Below the pieces are notes generated by a model. That model was not told where the DNA came from. It ran no database searches and saw only the letters and a program-made list of their open reading frames with translations. The position numbers and the translations under genes are program-made. A stretch of DNA of 64,000 bases from Adiantum capillus-veneris (lineage: Eukaryota; Streptophyta; Polypodiopsida; Polypodiales; Pteridaceae): the NCBI GenBank assembly GCA_014529385.2, contig CM043942.1:58219340-58283339 (forward strand), in the 5' to 3' direction. Of this stretch, positions 9,770 to 21,890 are shown piece by piece; position 1 is the stretch's first letter; each line of letters begins with the position of its first letter.

Positions 9770-12276
9770 AATGAGAGCTGGCACATAGAGTAAAGGGAAG
9801 TGCCATGCCCTAAGGACATTATCATGTCCTGTGTTGGCACATAAGCCAAGCTGATCTCTCCTGCGGCTGAGAGCCTCTCCCTGACATAGTGGTAATGCAT
9901 CTCAATGTGCTTTGTGCGAGAATGAAAAATTGGGTTCCTCGCAATTACCAATGCACTCTGATTGTCAATGTAGATAGTGTTGGCAGTGTCCTGACCAACA
10001 TCCAAATCAGCTATAAGGCGTCTGAGCCATACACACTCAACCATAGCTGTGAAGATTGCATTGTACTTAGCCTCACATCAAGAAGTGGCCACAGTAGTTT
10101 GCTTCTTGCTCAACCATGATATACATGAATTTCCAAGCATGAAACAAAAACCACTTGTGGATGCTCGCGTGTCAAAACAACCAGCCCAATCTGAGTCCAA
10201 AAAAGCATGTAAGTCTGGCGGCAATGATCTCCCCTTGGGATAAAACAAGCCAAGATGTAAAGTGCCACTCAAGTAGTGAAAATCCTCTTGACAGCCTGCC
10301 AATGCTTAGACCCTGGGCTATGCATAGATCTGTTGACCCGTGAGACTGCAAACTGAATATCCGGTCTCGTGTTGCATACATAAATGAGGCATCCAACAAA
10401 AATTTGGTAAAGAGTGACATCTGTAGGGATCACCATCATCATGAATACTCAATTTTAAACATGTTTCCATGGGAGTGGCAATAGGCTTGCAATCCTCAAG
10501 TCCAAACTTACATAGCAATGTCTCTATGTAACTTTTCTAACACAAGGCAATATCACCATCACACTGCTTAAACTGTATACCCAAGTAATGATGCAACAGC
10601 CCCAAATATTTCATCTTGAAAGTAGCATTCAAATCAGCCTTAAATTCAGAAATATGTCTCAACAAATCATCCACATAAAGAACCACAATGAGAAGTATAT
10701 CACCCTCACGCTTTACATACAATGTGCTTTCCGTTGGACTCTTACAAAAGCCTTGTTTGACCAAATGAGTGTCAGCCTTCTCATACCAAGCATGAGGAGA
10801 TTGCTTCCATTAGGGAAAATTTGGATTCTCAAAGGGGCCCTATAAGGAGGTTTGACTTTGCCTCTCTTGTTTAAAGTGGGCAACCCAGTAAAGTACATAG
10901 AAGCTTTGTCAAAACCCTATCAACCAACAAATCATTGGAAAAATATTAGAAAGTAGGTCCTAAATCCCCAATCTCCGAAAAATTTGGAGTTGATTTGCGA
11001 AGTTATGGCCTCCCCATTGAAGCTAAAATGTAGGGAAAGATTCCATTTTTAAGACGGAGTTGTCACATCAAAAAATGGAGTCTTCTAGAATATAAGGAAT
11101 ATGATGGCATGCTATATATCAATGGATAGATCTTGATGAGTACATTCTAAATTCAAAAGGTGCAACAAGTTTTGATTTCATTTGTAAAATTTTTACCGTG
11201 CACCCATTTTGGACAAGATAGAGAAAGTCAAAGTCCTTATAGGGCCCATTTGAGAGTCCAAAATTCCCCTAATGAACCCATACAAAGCTTTCTTACATCT
11301 GCACACTTTATCCTCTTGTCCTTTCTTGACAAAACTGCAAGGCTGTGTTACATAAAACTCCTCAAATATGTCACCATTCAAGAAAGCAGTAACAAGTCGG
11401 ATTGATGTACATCCCAACCAAAACAAGGTGCCAATGCACATAGAAAATGCATAGTAGTCATACGACAAGTGGGAGAAAAAGTTTCTTCATAATCTATGTC
11501 TTTTTGTTGTCAATAACCTTTTGCAACAAAGCAAGCCTTATGGCGATCAATCTCACCATCCAGCTTGCGCTTCAACTTGTAAACCCACTTTGTACCAATG
11601 GACTTTTTGCAAGGAGGCAAATCACATAAAGTCCATGTGTCATTTTCTATAAGTGCATCATATTCTGATTGCATAGCAGCATTCCAATTTTTTGAATTTT
11701 GTGCTTCATCAAAAGACAGAGGTTCCTTAATAGCATGTAAGCTAGACACAGCCAAAGCATAACAATCTGATGCATAAGATGCATGGCGATAACCTGAAGG
11801 AGTACGGCTAGACAAAGGTGCATCCAATTTACTATCACGCAAAGTATGCACCAGCCATTTAGGCATACCTCTAGCCTGCTCATTCTCATCCCTTTTCTCA
11901 TCAAGTACATCATGTACATCTGCATCAGTAATAGGCTGATCTGTAACATTTTTAGAAACCCCCATAGGCTGTACGTTTGCCTCATTGGAATTTACATTTG
12001 AACTTCCACCATTGAAAAGAGGCAACAAAGTGTCATAAATGTCATGTGAGCTAACATTACTGTCTCTAGTACATGACAACAAGGGTTGAACATAATGTTC
12101 CATAAAAACATCATCCCATGAGAGCAAGATACACTTTGTTTGTGGACGTTACAACCTGTAACCTTTTCTTTCAGCACTATAACCAAAAATAAATAAATTG
12201 AAAGCCTTATCATATCCAATTTCTTGCGCTGCGTTTGTGGCACCAAAGCATATGCCAAACAACCAAAAGCACGCAT
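9770..12276 (-). pseudogene. pol: copia B RT and RNase H
   Basis: This is the reverse transcriptase-RNase H part of the copia polyprotein, which copies element RNA into DNA. The RT start (GTKWVYKLKRKLDGEIDRHK) is at about 11510-11610, the palm continues at 11280-11380 (TAFLNGDIFEEFYVTQ), and after a MITE it resumes at 10800. The catalytic YVDD box is at 10666-10677 and is intact. RNase H runs to about 9800 and ends with the SALVIARNPIFHSRTKHIEMH region near 9900-9970. Stops lie near 11508, 10535, 10315 and 10075, with several frame changes. Confidence 0.85.
10808..11274. mobile_element. MITE with about 60-bp terminal inverted repeats
   Basis: The left end from CATTAGGG at 10808 and the complement of the right end, which finishes CCCCTAATG at 11274, match over about 60 bases with roughly 10 mismatches. 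The repeats contain the shared block GGGCCCTATAAGGA. The element splits the RT codons between the ALYGF and QSPHAW motifs of copia B. It has no coding capacity, and I could not define a clean target duplication. An identical copy is present at 21317-21783 because the whole region is duplicated. Confidence 0.8.
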
Positions 12277-12279
12277 GTG

Positions 12280-13200
12280 CTCAATAGAAGGCTTTCTATC
12301 ATGCTATTCTTCATATGGATTCATAGACTGAAAAGATTTCGTAGGACACTTGTTTAGTATATTAGTGGCACACATGATGGCCTCAAGCCAAAACGAATGC
12401 GGAAAAGCTCGACTTTTGACCATACATCGTGCCATTTTTGTAACATTTTCATTAGGCTAATCTGTAACATCACTATGCACAAGCTGCAATCTGCATGTGG
12501 CCCTAATGGAACCATACTTTGGAAACTTAGAATGCTACATTTTACCCAAAATACAGCCTTCAAAAACATGTTTGACATGTGCTTCAAGAGGTGGCAAAGA
12601 AGCAACCATATCAGATTTCCGCAAACGTAGCAAACTGGCAAAATTCAGATGTCCAAAACGTGCATGCCAAAGTTTTGCATCTGAAACAACCTTAGAATCC
12701 ACAACTATATTTGCAAAATTATGCCCACATTTGTCATACAAAGTGAGCTTATACAGCCCACGGCATAAAGTGCCAGATGCAACAATTTCATCATCAAAAA
12801 CTGAGATCATATACTGTACATCTGTCATCCACAAATTTGACTACAAGACCAAGTCTAGCAAGTGCAAATAAAAACAAAATATTCTTCTTGATCCCAGGTA
12901 TAGAAAGTGCATCAACAAGTTTGAAAGAACTGCCATTTGCGGTAGTAAGAACAATCTTTCCAACTCCCTGAATCGGATAAGAGACATTGTTGGCACAAGT
13001 AATTGAATTCCCATGAGGGTCAGATACAAGAGAGATGAAAAAATCACGATGTGAGGTAATGTTCTTTGTAGCACCACTGTCAAAATACCACACATGTGAA
13101 TCTGCATCAACAACTGACATGCATGCATCATGGACAACAGGATTATCAGTGCACTTTGCACTAAAAGCTCATTCTGCATCAACATTAGCATCACAGGCTC
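12280..13200 (-). pseudogene. pol: copia B protease and integrase remnant, catalytic core deleted
   Basis: The aspartic protease is at 12794-13120 with the motif WYFDSGATKNITS. It is followed by the pre-integrase zinc segment at 12535-12690 (DAKLWHARFGHLNF ... FEGCILGKM). At about 12460-12480 the sequence passes directly from LQLVHSDV to NVTKMARCMVKSRAFPHSFW. In other copia proteins the DDE core of about 150 residues lies between these motifs; compare 52715-53065 in copia E. The integrase is therefore dead by internal deletion. A further frameshift separates protease from the zinc segment. Confidence 0.85.
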
Positions 13201-13289
13201 CTTTCACAGAAGACTCAACAATGGCTGCATTTGTAGTAGAACCAGCATTAGTAGTGGAACCAGCCTCTTTCTTCTTAGCCTCTTTGGTA

Positions 13290-14170
13290 TTCAACTTAGG
13301 ACACTGCTTGATCAAGTGATCATTAGCTTTATAGTAATGGCAATGCATCTTCTTTTTTTCTTTATCACCAGAATTCCCTGATGAATTTTTGCCAACATAT
13401 GCATTAGAAATAAGTGATTTTTCACTTGTAGAAGAACCATAAGAAATGGCTACATTGCTATTACCACCTTTTCTTTGAGCAGCAATAAAAACCTGTTCAA
13501 TTGCACGCTATCTAGTCCTTTTTTTTTTTTGGGAAAGTGACTCTTGCGCAACAGCAATGTGCACAATGCATCAAACTTGACAACTTTAGCTCCTTGAGTC
13601 ATAAGTCTCCAAATACTAGCAAAAGTCTGGTAAGAATTTGGTAAGGCATCAAGAACAGTTTGCACAAGGGAACTGTCTAAAATGACTTCATCTGCAGAAA
13701 TAAGTTTCTCGTTGATATCCTTGACACCAGCAAGGAAAGTGTCCATATCATCTTCTTCATGCATAATCTTCAACTCCAGTTCTTTACGCAACAATGCAAT
13801 TTTTGCGACTTGCATAAAGACAAGCCAAAATATCCCAAGCTTGTTTTGCAGATTTCGCTGAACGAATGTGGGGAGTAATAGTGTGCTTCAAAAACAATGC
13901 AATCAATGCATGAGCCTGCACATATTTTACATCCCAACGAGCTTGCTCAACCGTAGGAAAAAGATCTCTAACAACAGCAAGACCTGCAACATCCTCAACA
14001 TCGCTTGTATCCTCAGAACAAAGACGTACATCAAGGCCCTACACAATGTTCCAAATTCCTTTCAACACAAGAACATGTTACATCATATAAGCCCACATAG
14101 GGTAATTGTCCCCATCCAATCTGTCCTCAGCAACTAACATCTTGAACACATCTGTGTTGTTGTCAGCCAT
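13290..14170 (-). pseudogene. gag: copia B gag, degraded
   Basis: This is the UBN2-type Gag of a copia element. The ATG at 14170 opens MADNNTDVFKML. Readable blocks follow, including 13450-13815 (EEDDMDTFLAGVKDINEKL). The zinc knuckle lies at about 13305-13350 and reads CHYYKANDHLIKQC, so its second Cys has become Tyr. There are several stops and at least two frameshifts. Copia C at 18652 encodes a related start. Confidence 0.75.
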
Positions 14171-14467
14171 GGTATATGTTGCACTTGATGTGAAAACTGC
14201 CTGAAAAGAGGAAAACGAAAGCAAGAACAACACATGCTATATAGCACAAACCGTAGACGACCATAAGAGACATGTTATGCAGAAAACAACACATTGATGA
14301 AATAACATGTGTAGTACTAGATGTAGTGGAAACGAAGGCCGAATAAAACATATGAGCAGACAAAGCTCTTCGAGCTAATCCAAAATATTTGTTGACCTAT
14401 AAACGCTCGTCAAAGCTCACTGAAATCGAAGACTAGAGCTGCTGGCGACTAAGCTTGGGAGGATGCA

Positions 14468-14712
14468 ACCTGCTCTGATACCAATTGTTGGAATTAGGGT
14501 TGCAAGAAAACACACACATCTTGGAGAAGATGAAGGAATCTCAAGGAACACAACAGAGAGTGTATTACTTAGTGTGCAATGGAAAGATAGATATCCCTAG
14601 AATGATGGGCATATATACAATGCACGATGGAAAAACCTCCTAGTGAGGGAAAAAATGGCACGGTGGTCCTAAGTGTGTTCACACACATCACTACCACATG
14701 TATATGGTAACA
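14468..14712 (-). repeat. 5' LTR of copia B and its primer-binding site
   Basis: The LTR is 14486-14712 (227 bp). On the minus strand it reads TGTTACCATA...AATTCCAACA. It is followed at 14485-14468 by attggtatcagagcagg, a perfect initiator methionine tRNA type primer site. The copy is uninterrupted and serves as the empty-site reference for the hAT-like insertion in the other LTR. Confidence 0.9.
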
Positions 14713-14845
14713 TTATGTACCAAAATTTTCACTTTTTCAATCTAAAACGCCCTTATGTATGTATATTTTCTATAAGTTCATAAGAGAAACTAACCCATTC
14801 TATTGAACTCACGCGCTATTCTACATATTTTTGAGTAAACCCCTA

Positions 14846-15510
14846 GAGGGAGAATCCAGGTAAAGAACATCAGCAAGCTATGGAATGGATACTTAGGTAT
14901 CCAAAAGGGAAAACCACAAATGAATTTTCTTTTTGAGGCACTGACATTTGTCTGCAAGGATATGCTGATGCAAATATAGTAGATGATAAAAATACTCATA
15001 GAAGCAATACTTGCTATATATTTACCACTGGAGGCACAATAGTAAGTTAGACTTCAAATTTGCAAAAAGTGGTCTTGCTATTTATTGCGGAAGTAGAATA
15101 TATAGATCTTACAGAGGATAGCAAATAAATTTTGTGGATTCATAGATTTTTGGAGGAGCTTTAATAAGCAAGGCAAATTTGTCTTGTACAATGATTGTCA
15201 AAGTTCCATTCATCTTGCGAAGAATTCAGCCTCTCTCTCAAGGACAAAGCATATAGAAGTGAGGTATCACTTCATAAGTACTCTTTTGGAAGAGGGACAA
15301 CTAAAGCTTGGAAAGGTGCACACAAACCATAATTTTTTAGACATGTTAGCAAAAGTGGTTAACAAGTAGAATCTTCAATTGGTATTCAAGGATAAGAAGC
15401 CAAGAAAAAAAAGCAGTCACATGTTTGGTGGATATCAATATCCAAGTGGGAGATTGTGAAGTATGGAGCTTGATTTACCCTTATACTTTCTATTTTAGAA
15501 ATGCAGCATA
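14846..15510 (+). pseudogene. pol: copia A RNase H, polypurine tract and 3' LTR stub
   Basis: The frame resumes with NPGKEHQQAMEWILRY at 14849 and continues into RNase H. It ends with the block at 15184-15369, which contains YNDCQSSIHLAKNSA and SRTKHIEVRYHFI. Stops occur at about 14985, 15050 and 15130. The polypurine tract AAGTGGGAGATTG lies at 15444-15456, and the LTR begins at 15455 (TGTGAAGTATGGAGC). LTR similarity fades after about 15510, so the rest of the 3' LTR is lost or unrecognisable. Confidence 0.8.
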
Positions 15511-17991
15511 AGACCTTAGGGTTAGCTTCGTTGAAGATCTCCAATAGTTAGTGTAAAAGTCTTTTGACCTTAGGTAAGCTAAGGCTGAGCTTGAGGTGGG
15601 AACCCGGCCCAAGCTTAAGGTGCTTGAGGTGCTTGTCATGCTTAATGACTAAGGTGCTTGAGGTGCTTGAGATGCCTGATGATTGAGATGCTTGAGGTGC
15701 TTGTCATACTTGAGATATTAGGGTTGCACTTGAGGTGAGAACCCAGCCAAGCTTGAAGTGCTTAAGGGCCAAGATTGTGGTGCAAATTGGGCCTAATCTT
15801 AAAGGGTCTTGAGGTGTCAAAAGTCAATATTCAATCCCTACAAGGAGGGGGCAAGTCCTACATGAGGGGGGATGAGAGAGAACACCCACACACTTGCACA
15901 AGGCATGCTTGGTACAAAGAAATCAAAAGGGACACTTCTCAAGTTCCTCCTCATGTTGTTCTCATGGTGTGCCTGAAGCCTATTGGTTGGCCACCCAAGG
16001 GGTCCAATGATAATTTAGGAGATGTAATTAATTGTCTTTGCATTTATCAAGTCTCTCTCTCAAAGGGGAAAGGGGGACACTTGTTCCAAGGCTACCCTTG
16101 TTGCTTGTAATGCCTCCTGCTTGTGATTGGCTAGGCTTGGAGGGGTCCAATGAGCTTCAAGCATGAGCTACAAGGGGGGTTGATCAAAGCAAGCTAGGGG
16201 GTTGCTTAGGGGGTATACTCTCCCACACACACTCTCATTGTGCATTGTGCAAAGTGCAAGATCTCTCTCTCCTTCTCCAAGCAAGTAGAGGTTGAGAGCC
16301 TACACCAACACTCTTGGCTATGGAGTGCAAATCCAACCAAGAGCCATGATTCAATGCTTAATCTTTCTATCTTCTCTGTCTTCATTACTATGCTATTATG
16401 TATTCTAGCAAGAAGAGTGATGATAAGTGAGGAACTAATTCTTTCTCCTATCAAAAGTTTCTTCTTCCTCTTCCCTACCCTCATTCCCTGCTAGCTCTCT
16501 CCACCTTCGAAGGTGTTTGAGGTCTTGGGATTGAGGCTTGGGATAGTTAAATCTTTCCACAAATTTTATGTTATGCTTGTGATGCATGAAGCTTTCCATC
16601 TTCATTGCATCACCTAGGTCACAAGGAACACAAAGATTGTATTGTAACAAGTCTCTCTTAATGGGAGAAATCATAATACAAATGCCAATAGGAGGGGGGG
16701 GCGGCTCCACATAAATCCGGTCCTCAACTGTTGTCATGTTCTCTAAATTCTCTCTCTTGCAAAAGTATTGTTCATGCCAAGTTAACAAATTTCTATGTCT
16801 ATGTTGTTATCTTCAATTATGTCCATCCGCTATGCTCACAAAGTAATTTCTCAAAAGTACTCTCATTAATTTCCGCTACTCTCAAGTTAATAGGTCAATT
16901 CCATTACATAAACTGCCAATAAAGATGTCTTCTTTGAGACATCTAATGCAGTGGTGCACTCCATAATGAGAATCAAAGACAATTTGATTGTCCAATTATG
17001 CCGATAGCCCCCAAAATGCAAAAAAGGGAATACAACAAGCATTTTTCACGAAGAAAATTCTACTAATTTGGGTTACCTAAAACTCAACATAGACATTATC
17101 TTGCATAAGTCAGAGATATATCTAGTTTATTAAAATATGTTCCAAAGCCAACCAATATATAATTTGCCAATCTTGCCAAGGCGCAACAAAGTCCATCACA
17201 AAATGTGGATAGCAAGGAGACAAGGAATCCAAGAATGTCCATAAACAACTTTCTAGGCACATGAAAAATTTTGTGCATTGATCTAAAAGACATCAATGTT
17301 ATTTATAAATGTAGGCTACATCCACAACCAAGACTAAGCCCAATCTTGCTATGCTATTCCGCTTTGAACGAGCTTGTTGTTTCCCATCCCAAGTCACCAA
17401 TCAAGAGGAAGTCAAAATTTGACTTTGCAAGGAGTTTGACCACAATCTAGTATTGGCAGGATGCAAGAAGACCTTATGAAGGATCACTTTCCAAGAACTC
17501 ACCAAGAGAGATAAAAGAACCAATGATTTCAGCTTAAGAGAATGATCCACTTTAAGAGTATGCCACGTACAAATCGACCCATATGTTTCAATTCAATATA
17601 AAATAACAACTTCCAAGAAGTATCTAGCTATAGAGACCAAAGGATGCTATGTCTTTGAATAATGACAATTAAGGGCTATCATGTGAGTCTTTACATTCTA
17701 GATTGCTCTCCCTCCCATTATTTTAGGTGTACATGTGTAATCCAATGAAGTCCAAGTGATCAATGATTGTTTAACATTTTGCTTCCATAATTTAAAATGT
17801 ATGATTGTGTAAGCTCTCGTTAAAACAAAAATACCAAGAAAACAATGGAAAATATTAGGCAACATGATGGAATGAGAACCCTTTAAAGGTAGATTGAATG
17901 TTTGAGCCTATGATTTCCAATACATAAATCTATCCATAATGTGAATCAATAGCCAATCCAAAAGTTATTGAGGGGAAACCTGCATCCCCAT
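15511..17991. other. long unidentified intergenic stretch
   Basis: No gene is supported. A minisatellite based on aggtgcttgaggtgcttg lies at about 15570-15745. Short frames at 15775-16110, 16206-16484, 16435-16788 and 17096-17296 show no known domain. Polypyrimidine and CA-rich patches around 16210-16300 could come from an old LTR, but no paired copy or TG/CA end was found. Confidence 0.35.
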
Positions 17992-18294
17992 GGGCTATCC
18001 CAAGTGTCTATTGATCTTATATCATGTGATCACTTGTCCTTGCCATCCCAGATTGTCTTACCATGTATATGGTAGTGATGTGCATGAACACACTTAAGAC
18101 CACCGAGCACTTTTTTCCCTCACCACCATGAGGTTTTTTTTCCCTCGGGCTATCCCAAGTTTCTAGCGATCTTACATCATGTGATCACTTTTCCTTGCCA
18201 ATTTGTTTTACCGTGTATACAATAGTGATGTGCATGAATACACTTAAGACTGTCGATCACTTTTTTCCCTCACCAGGAGGTTTTTTCCCCTTGG
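17992..18294. repeat. tandem duplication around the start of the copia C LTR (about 155 bp units)
   Basis: Units at 17992-18146 and 18147-18294 both begin gggctatcccaag and both contain the first part of the LTR (tagtgatgtgcatgaa ... ttttttccctcacca). They have diverged by 15 percent or so. The duplicated LTR start means the true left end of copia C could be in either unit. Confidence 0.7.
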
Positions 18295-19340
18295 GCTTTG
18301 TATGTACACCCATACTCTAGGACTATCTTACCTTGTATTTTCAAACCAAGTAATACATTCTCTCTTGTGTGGCTTGAGCTTCTCCTCCATCTCCAATCTA
18401 TGTGTGCATTCTTGCAATCTTTACTCCAACAATTGATATCTAAACACATTGCACTCTCGCGGGTATAGTCACCAGTGTGCAAGCACCCCTTGCTCAGTTT
18501 TGCCTATTTTGGTGAGTGTTAGAAAACGTTAATAGGTAAATAAATACTTTGGGAAGGCTTATAGAGCTTGGGTTATTAGAATTTTGATTTGGTCTCATCT
18601 TTAGTTTTTACTCAGTTTGGGTATTTTCTACATCAGGTTTAACATTTCATTATGGTAGAGAGCAATGATGTTTTCAAGATGTTGTTTGTTGGTGAATTGA
18701 ATGGAGAGAACTATTCATTGTGCACTTACATGATATAGCATATACTTGTTTCTAAGGGAGTGTGATTTTGATTAGGCTTTTATTGTTGTAAAGACAATGA
18801 TGCTACTTTCAATGTTTCTTCTTTAGGGAGTAAACCATTTATCACAAATGCCTCTCATAACATCAATGCATCTGGTAAATCTATTGAAAGAGGAAAGTTG
18901 TGTTAAAACTATTGCAGAGTTGTTGATCATCTTTGATAAAACAATGTCCTAAGTTAAAGGCTAAAGGGGTGTGTAAGAAAGAAAGTAAATTTAATCAAAT
19001 GCAGTCATTGCATAACCTTATTCACATGTAGTCATTGTAGAATATACCAATTCTTTTGTTGATGCAAAATAAGCTTTTAGTGTACATCTATCCATGATGC
19101 ATGAATGATTGAGGCAAGAGATTCACATATGTGGTATTTTGATAGTGGTGCTACAAAGTACATTACATCTGATTGTGATTTGTTCATTTCTCTTGATATT
19201 GTCTCTAATGGGAATATTGTTGTGCCAACAATGCCTCTTATCCAATCCAAATAGTTGTCAAGATTGTGCTCACTATATTTAATGCAACTTTTGATGTACT
19301 TTTCTTCCTAGTGATTGTTGTTTTTTGGTCCAGCTATCAT
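18204..19340 (+). mobile_element. copia element C, truncated B-family relative
   Basis: The LTR is 18204-18431 (228 bp). It aligns with the copia B LTR and ends TCCAACA, followed by a decayed primer site (attgatatctaaac). A gag start at 18652 (MVESNDVFKML) parallels copia B. The protease motif WYFDSGATKYITS is at about 19136-19175. No integrase, RT or 3' LTR follows; homology is lost by about 19340. Stops are frequent, so this is a dead 5' fragment. Confidence 0.75.
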
Positions 19341-19764
19341 GTGAAAAGAAATAGGAAAAATGCCAAACATAGCCAGAATAAATCGATTATGTATATATGT
19401 ACAAAATTCTAATAAGCTATCTACATATAGGTAAAATGGTGGGATAAATATCCATCGTCAATCTTTCTCATGGGAATAAGTGTGCGTTATTAATAAGTGT
19501 GAGTTTACATATGTACATTATAATTGAGGGTTTTTAAAATAAATAAATGAAAAGATCCTCACCTATACTTTTTTACTTTAAGCTTACCCATATAGCTTTC
19601 TATACTACTCCTTGTATATATCCATAGAGTAATAAATAAGGTTGATAATATCTCCACATGGCAAAATAGCTTTGGGAGGACTTTTTCTCAAGAGGACATG
19701 TACATTTCTAGGAAGTTAAGGAGACTTGACTGCAAAATACATGAGGTGTCGAGATTTCAACCTG
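19341..19764. other. unidentified AT-rich stretch
   Basis: No feature is recognised. It ends at the left junction of the duplicated copia B segment. Confidence 0.4.
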
Positions 19765-21890
19765 CATATTTTGAAAGTCAAACTAAGACACATTGAGGGT
19801 ACATCTAGTTATCAACAAAAGTGGTTCCTTAGTACATTGCCAGCCACTATGCTACACGCTCTTTGACTAGTTTTACTCAATTAGATAATATGAGACCTAA
19901 AATTTATATGTTAGATAGGGGTATGGTAGTTTTTTTCATTGATTGTCATATAAGCATAGAAAGGGGGGTCATATTCCCTAATATGAATCGTATATAGGGG
20001 TTGTATCAAAGTTATCCGCTCGTAGGTGGCATCCCGTTTTGTATATAGAGTGAATCCCCCGGGGAGAAGACGAAGAAAGCTCAAGGCACACAACAGAGAG
20101 TGTATTACTTAGTGTGCAATGGAAAGATAGATATCCCTAGAATGATGGGCATATATACAATGCACGGGGGGAAAAACCTCCTAGTGAGGGAAAAATTTCC
20201 CCAGCGGTCCTAAGTGTGTTCACACACATCACTACCACATGTGTATGGTAACAAATCCCCCTTGGGAGTGATGTGCTGAATGAGAGCTGGCACATAGAGT
20301 AAAGGGAAGTGCCATGCCCTAAGGACATTATCATGTCCTGTGTTGGCACATAAGCCAAGCTGATCTCTCCTGCGGCTGAGAGCCTCTCCCTGACATAGTG
20401 GTAATGCATCTCAATGTGCTTTGTGCGAGAATGAAAAATTGGGTTCCTCGCAATTACCAATGCACTCTGATTGTCAATGTAGATAGTGTTGGCAGTGTCC
20501 TGACCAACATCCAAATCAGCTATAAGGCGTCTGAGCCATACACACTCAACCATAGCTGTGAAGATTGCATTGTACTTAGCCTCACATCAAGAAGTGGCCA
20601 CAGTAGTTTGCTTCTTGCTCAACCATGATATACATGAATTTCCAAGCATGAAACAAAAACCACTTGTGGATGCTCGCGTGTCAAAACAACCAGCCCAATC
20701 TGAGTCCAAAAAAGCATGTAAGTCTGGCGGCAATGATCTCCCCTTGGGATAAAACAAGCCAAGATGTAAAGTGCCACTCAAGTAGTGAAAATCCTCTTGA
20801 CAGCCTGCCAATGCTTAGACCCTGGGCTATGCATAGATCTGTTGACCCGTGAGACTGCAAACTGAATATCCGGTCTCGTGTTGCATACATAAATGAGGCA
20901 TCCAACAAAAATTTGGTAAAGAGTGACATCTGTAGGGATCACCATCATCATGAATACTCAATTTTAAACATGTTTCCATGGGAGTGGCAATAGGCTTGCA
21001 ATCCTCAAGTCCAAACTTACATAGCAATGTCTCTATGTAACTTTTCTAACACAAGGCAATATCACCATCACACTGCTTAAACTGTATACCCAAGTAATGA
21101 TGCAACAGCCCCAAATATTTCATCTTGAAAGTAGCATTCAAATCAGCCTTAAATTCAGAAATATGTCTCAACAAATCATCCACATAAAGAACCACAATGA
21201 GAAGTATATCACCCTCACGCTTTACATACAATGTGCTTTCCGTTGGACTCTTACGAAAGCCTTGTTTGACCAAATGAGTGTCAGCCTTCTCATACCAAGC
21301 ATGAGGAGATTGCTTCCATTAGGGAAAATTTGGATTCTCAAAGGGGCCCTTTAAGGAGGTTTGACTTTGCCTCTCTTGTTTAAAGTGGGCAACCCAGTAA
21401 AGTACATAGAAGCTTTGTCAAAACCCTATCAACCAACAAATCATTGGAAAAATATTAGAAAGTAGGTCCTAAATCCCCAATCTCCGAAAAATTTGGAGTT
21501 GATTTGCGAAGTTATGGCCTCCCCATTGAAGCTAAAATGTAGGGAAAGATTCCATTTTTAAGACGGAGTTGTCACATCAAAAAATGGAGTCTTCTAGAAT
21601 ATAAGGAATATGATGGCATGCTATATATCAATGGATAGATCTTGATGAGTACATTCTAAATTCAAAAGGTGCAACAAGTTTTGATTTCATTTGTAAAATT
21701 TTTACCGTGCACCCATTTTGGACAAGATAGAGAAAGTCAAAGTCCTTATAGGGCCCATTTGAGAGTCCAAAATTCCCCTAATGAACCCATACAAAGCTTT
21801 CTTACATCTGCACACTTTATCCTCTTGTCCTTTCTTGACAAAACTGCAAGGCTGTGTTACATAAAACTCCTCAAATATGTCACCATTCAA
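19765..21890 (-). repeat. 2126-bp duplicate of the copia B locus
   Basis: This segment matches 9256-11381 at a constant offset of 10509 with no indel. I found only five substitutions: a/g and t/c near 9384 and 9396, a/g near 9705, a/g near 10745, and a/t near 10843. It holds the right 298 bp of the hAT-like element, the inner LTR part, RNase H, part of RT with YVDD at 21175-21186, and the MITE at 21317-21783. Neither end coincides with a transposon terminus, so this is a copied genomic segment and not an insertion of element B. Orientation is direct. Confidence 0.95.

Larger units (their letters stand above)
8749..14712 (-). mobile_element. copia element B (minus strand), internally deleted and carrying insertions
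   Basis: On the minus strand the order is 5' LTR 14712-14486, PBS 14485-14468, gag from 14170, protease, integrase remnant, RT, RNase H, PPT and 3' LTR 9744-8749. The flanks read ttttg (8744-8748) and ttatg (14713-14717), a target duplication with one mismatch. The two LTRs differ by about 6 percent by eye. A hAT-like element lies in the 3' LTR and a MITE in RT, and the integrase core is missing. B cannot move by itself. Confidence 0.85.
8622..14843. mobile_element. small TIR element split by copia B
   Basis: The left half, 8622-8748, starts CAGGGGGTTCACT. The right half, 14713-14843, ends with the inverted counterpart (its complement reads TAGGGGTTTACT). Removing copia B leaves an element of about 260 bp with no coding capacity, which interrupts the RT/RNase H join of copia A. 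It is MITE-sized. The target duplication is not clear, so the superfamily is uncertain; the CAGGGG terminus would suit hAT. Confidence 0.5.
1373..15510 (+). mobile_element. copia element A, old and fragmented by nested insertions
   Basis: Pieces of one plus-strand Ty1/copia element occur in the correct order: 5' LTR 1373-1978, PBS, gag 2050-2970, RT 7620-8620, RNase H 14846-15370, polypurine tract near 15445 and the first 55 bases or so of a 3' LTR at 15455-15510. Protease end and integrase are missing. The RT fragment stops after a VVSR motif at about 8607 and the frame resumes with NPGKEH at 14849, which in copia proteins are neighbouring segments, so 8615-14845 is inserted material. The stretch 2971-7600 is also foreign or rearranged. 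I infer a single dissected element; two separate family members cannot be excluded for the gag half and the RT half. Confidence 0.7.

Noticed and set aside
19765-21890. Duplicate as an independent copia B insertion
   Set aside because: It lacks LTR ends and a target duplication, and it shares the interior hAT-like and MITE insertions with the first copy.
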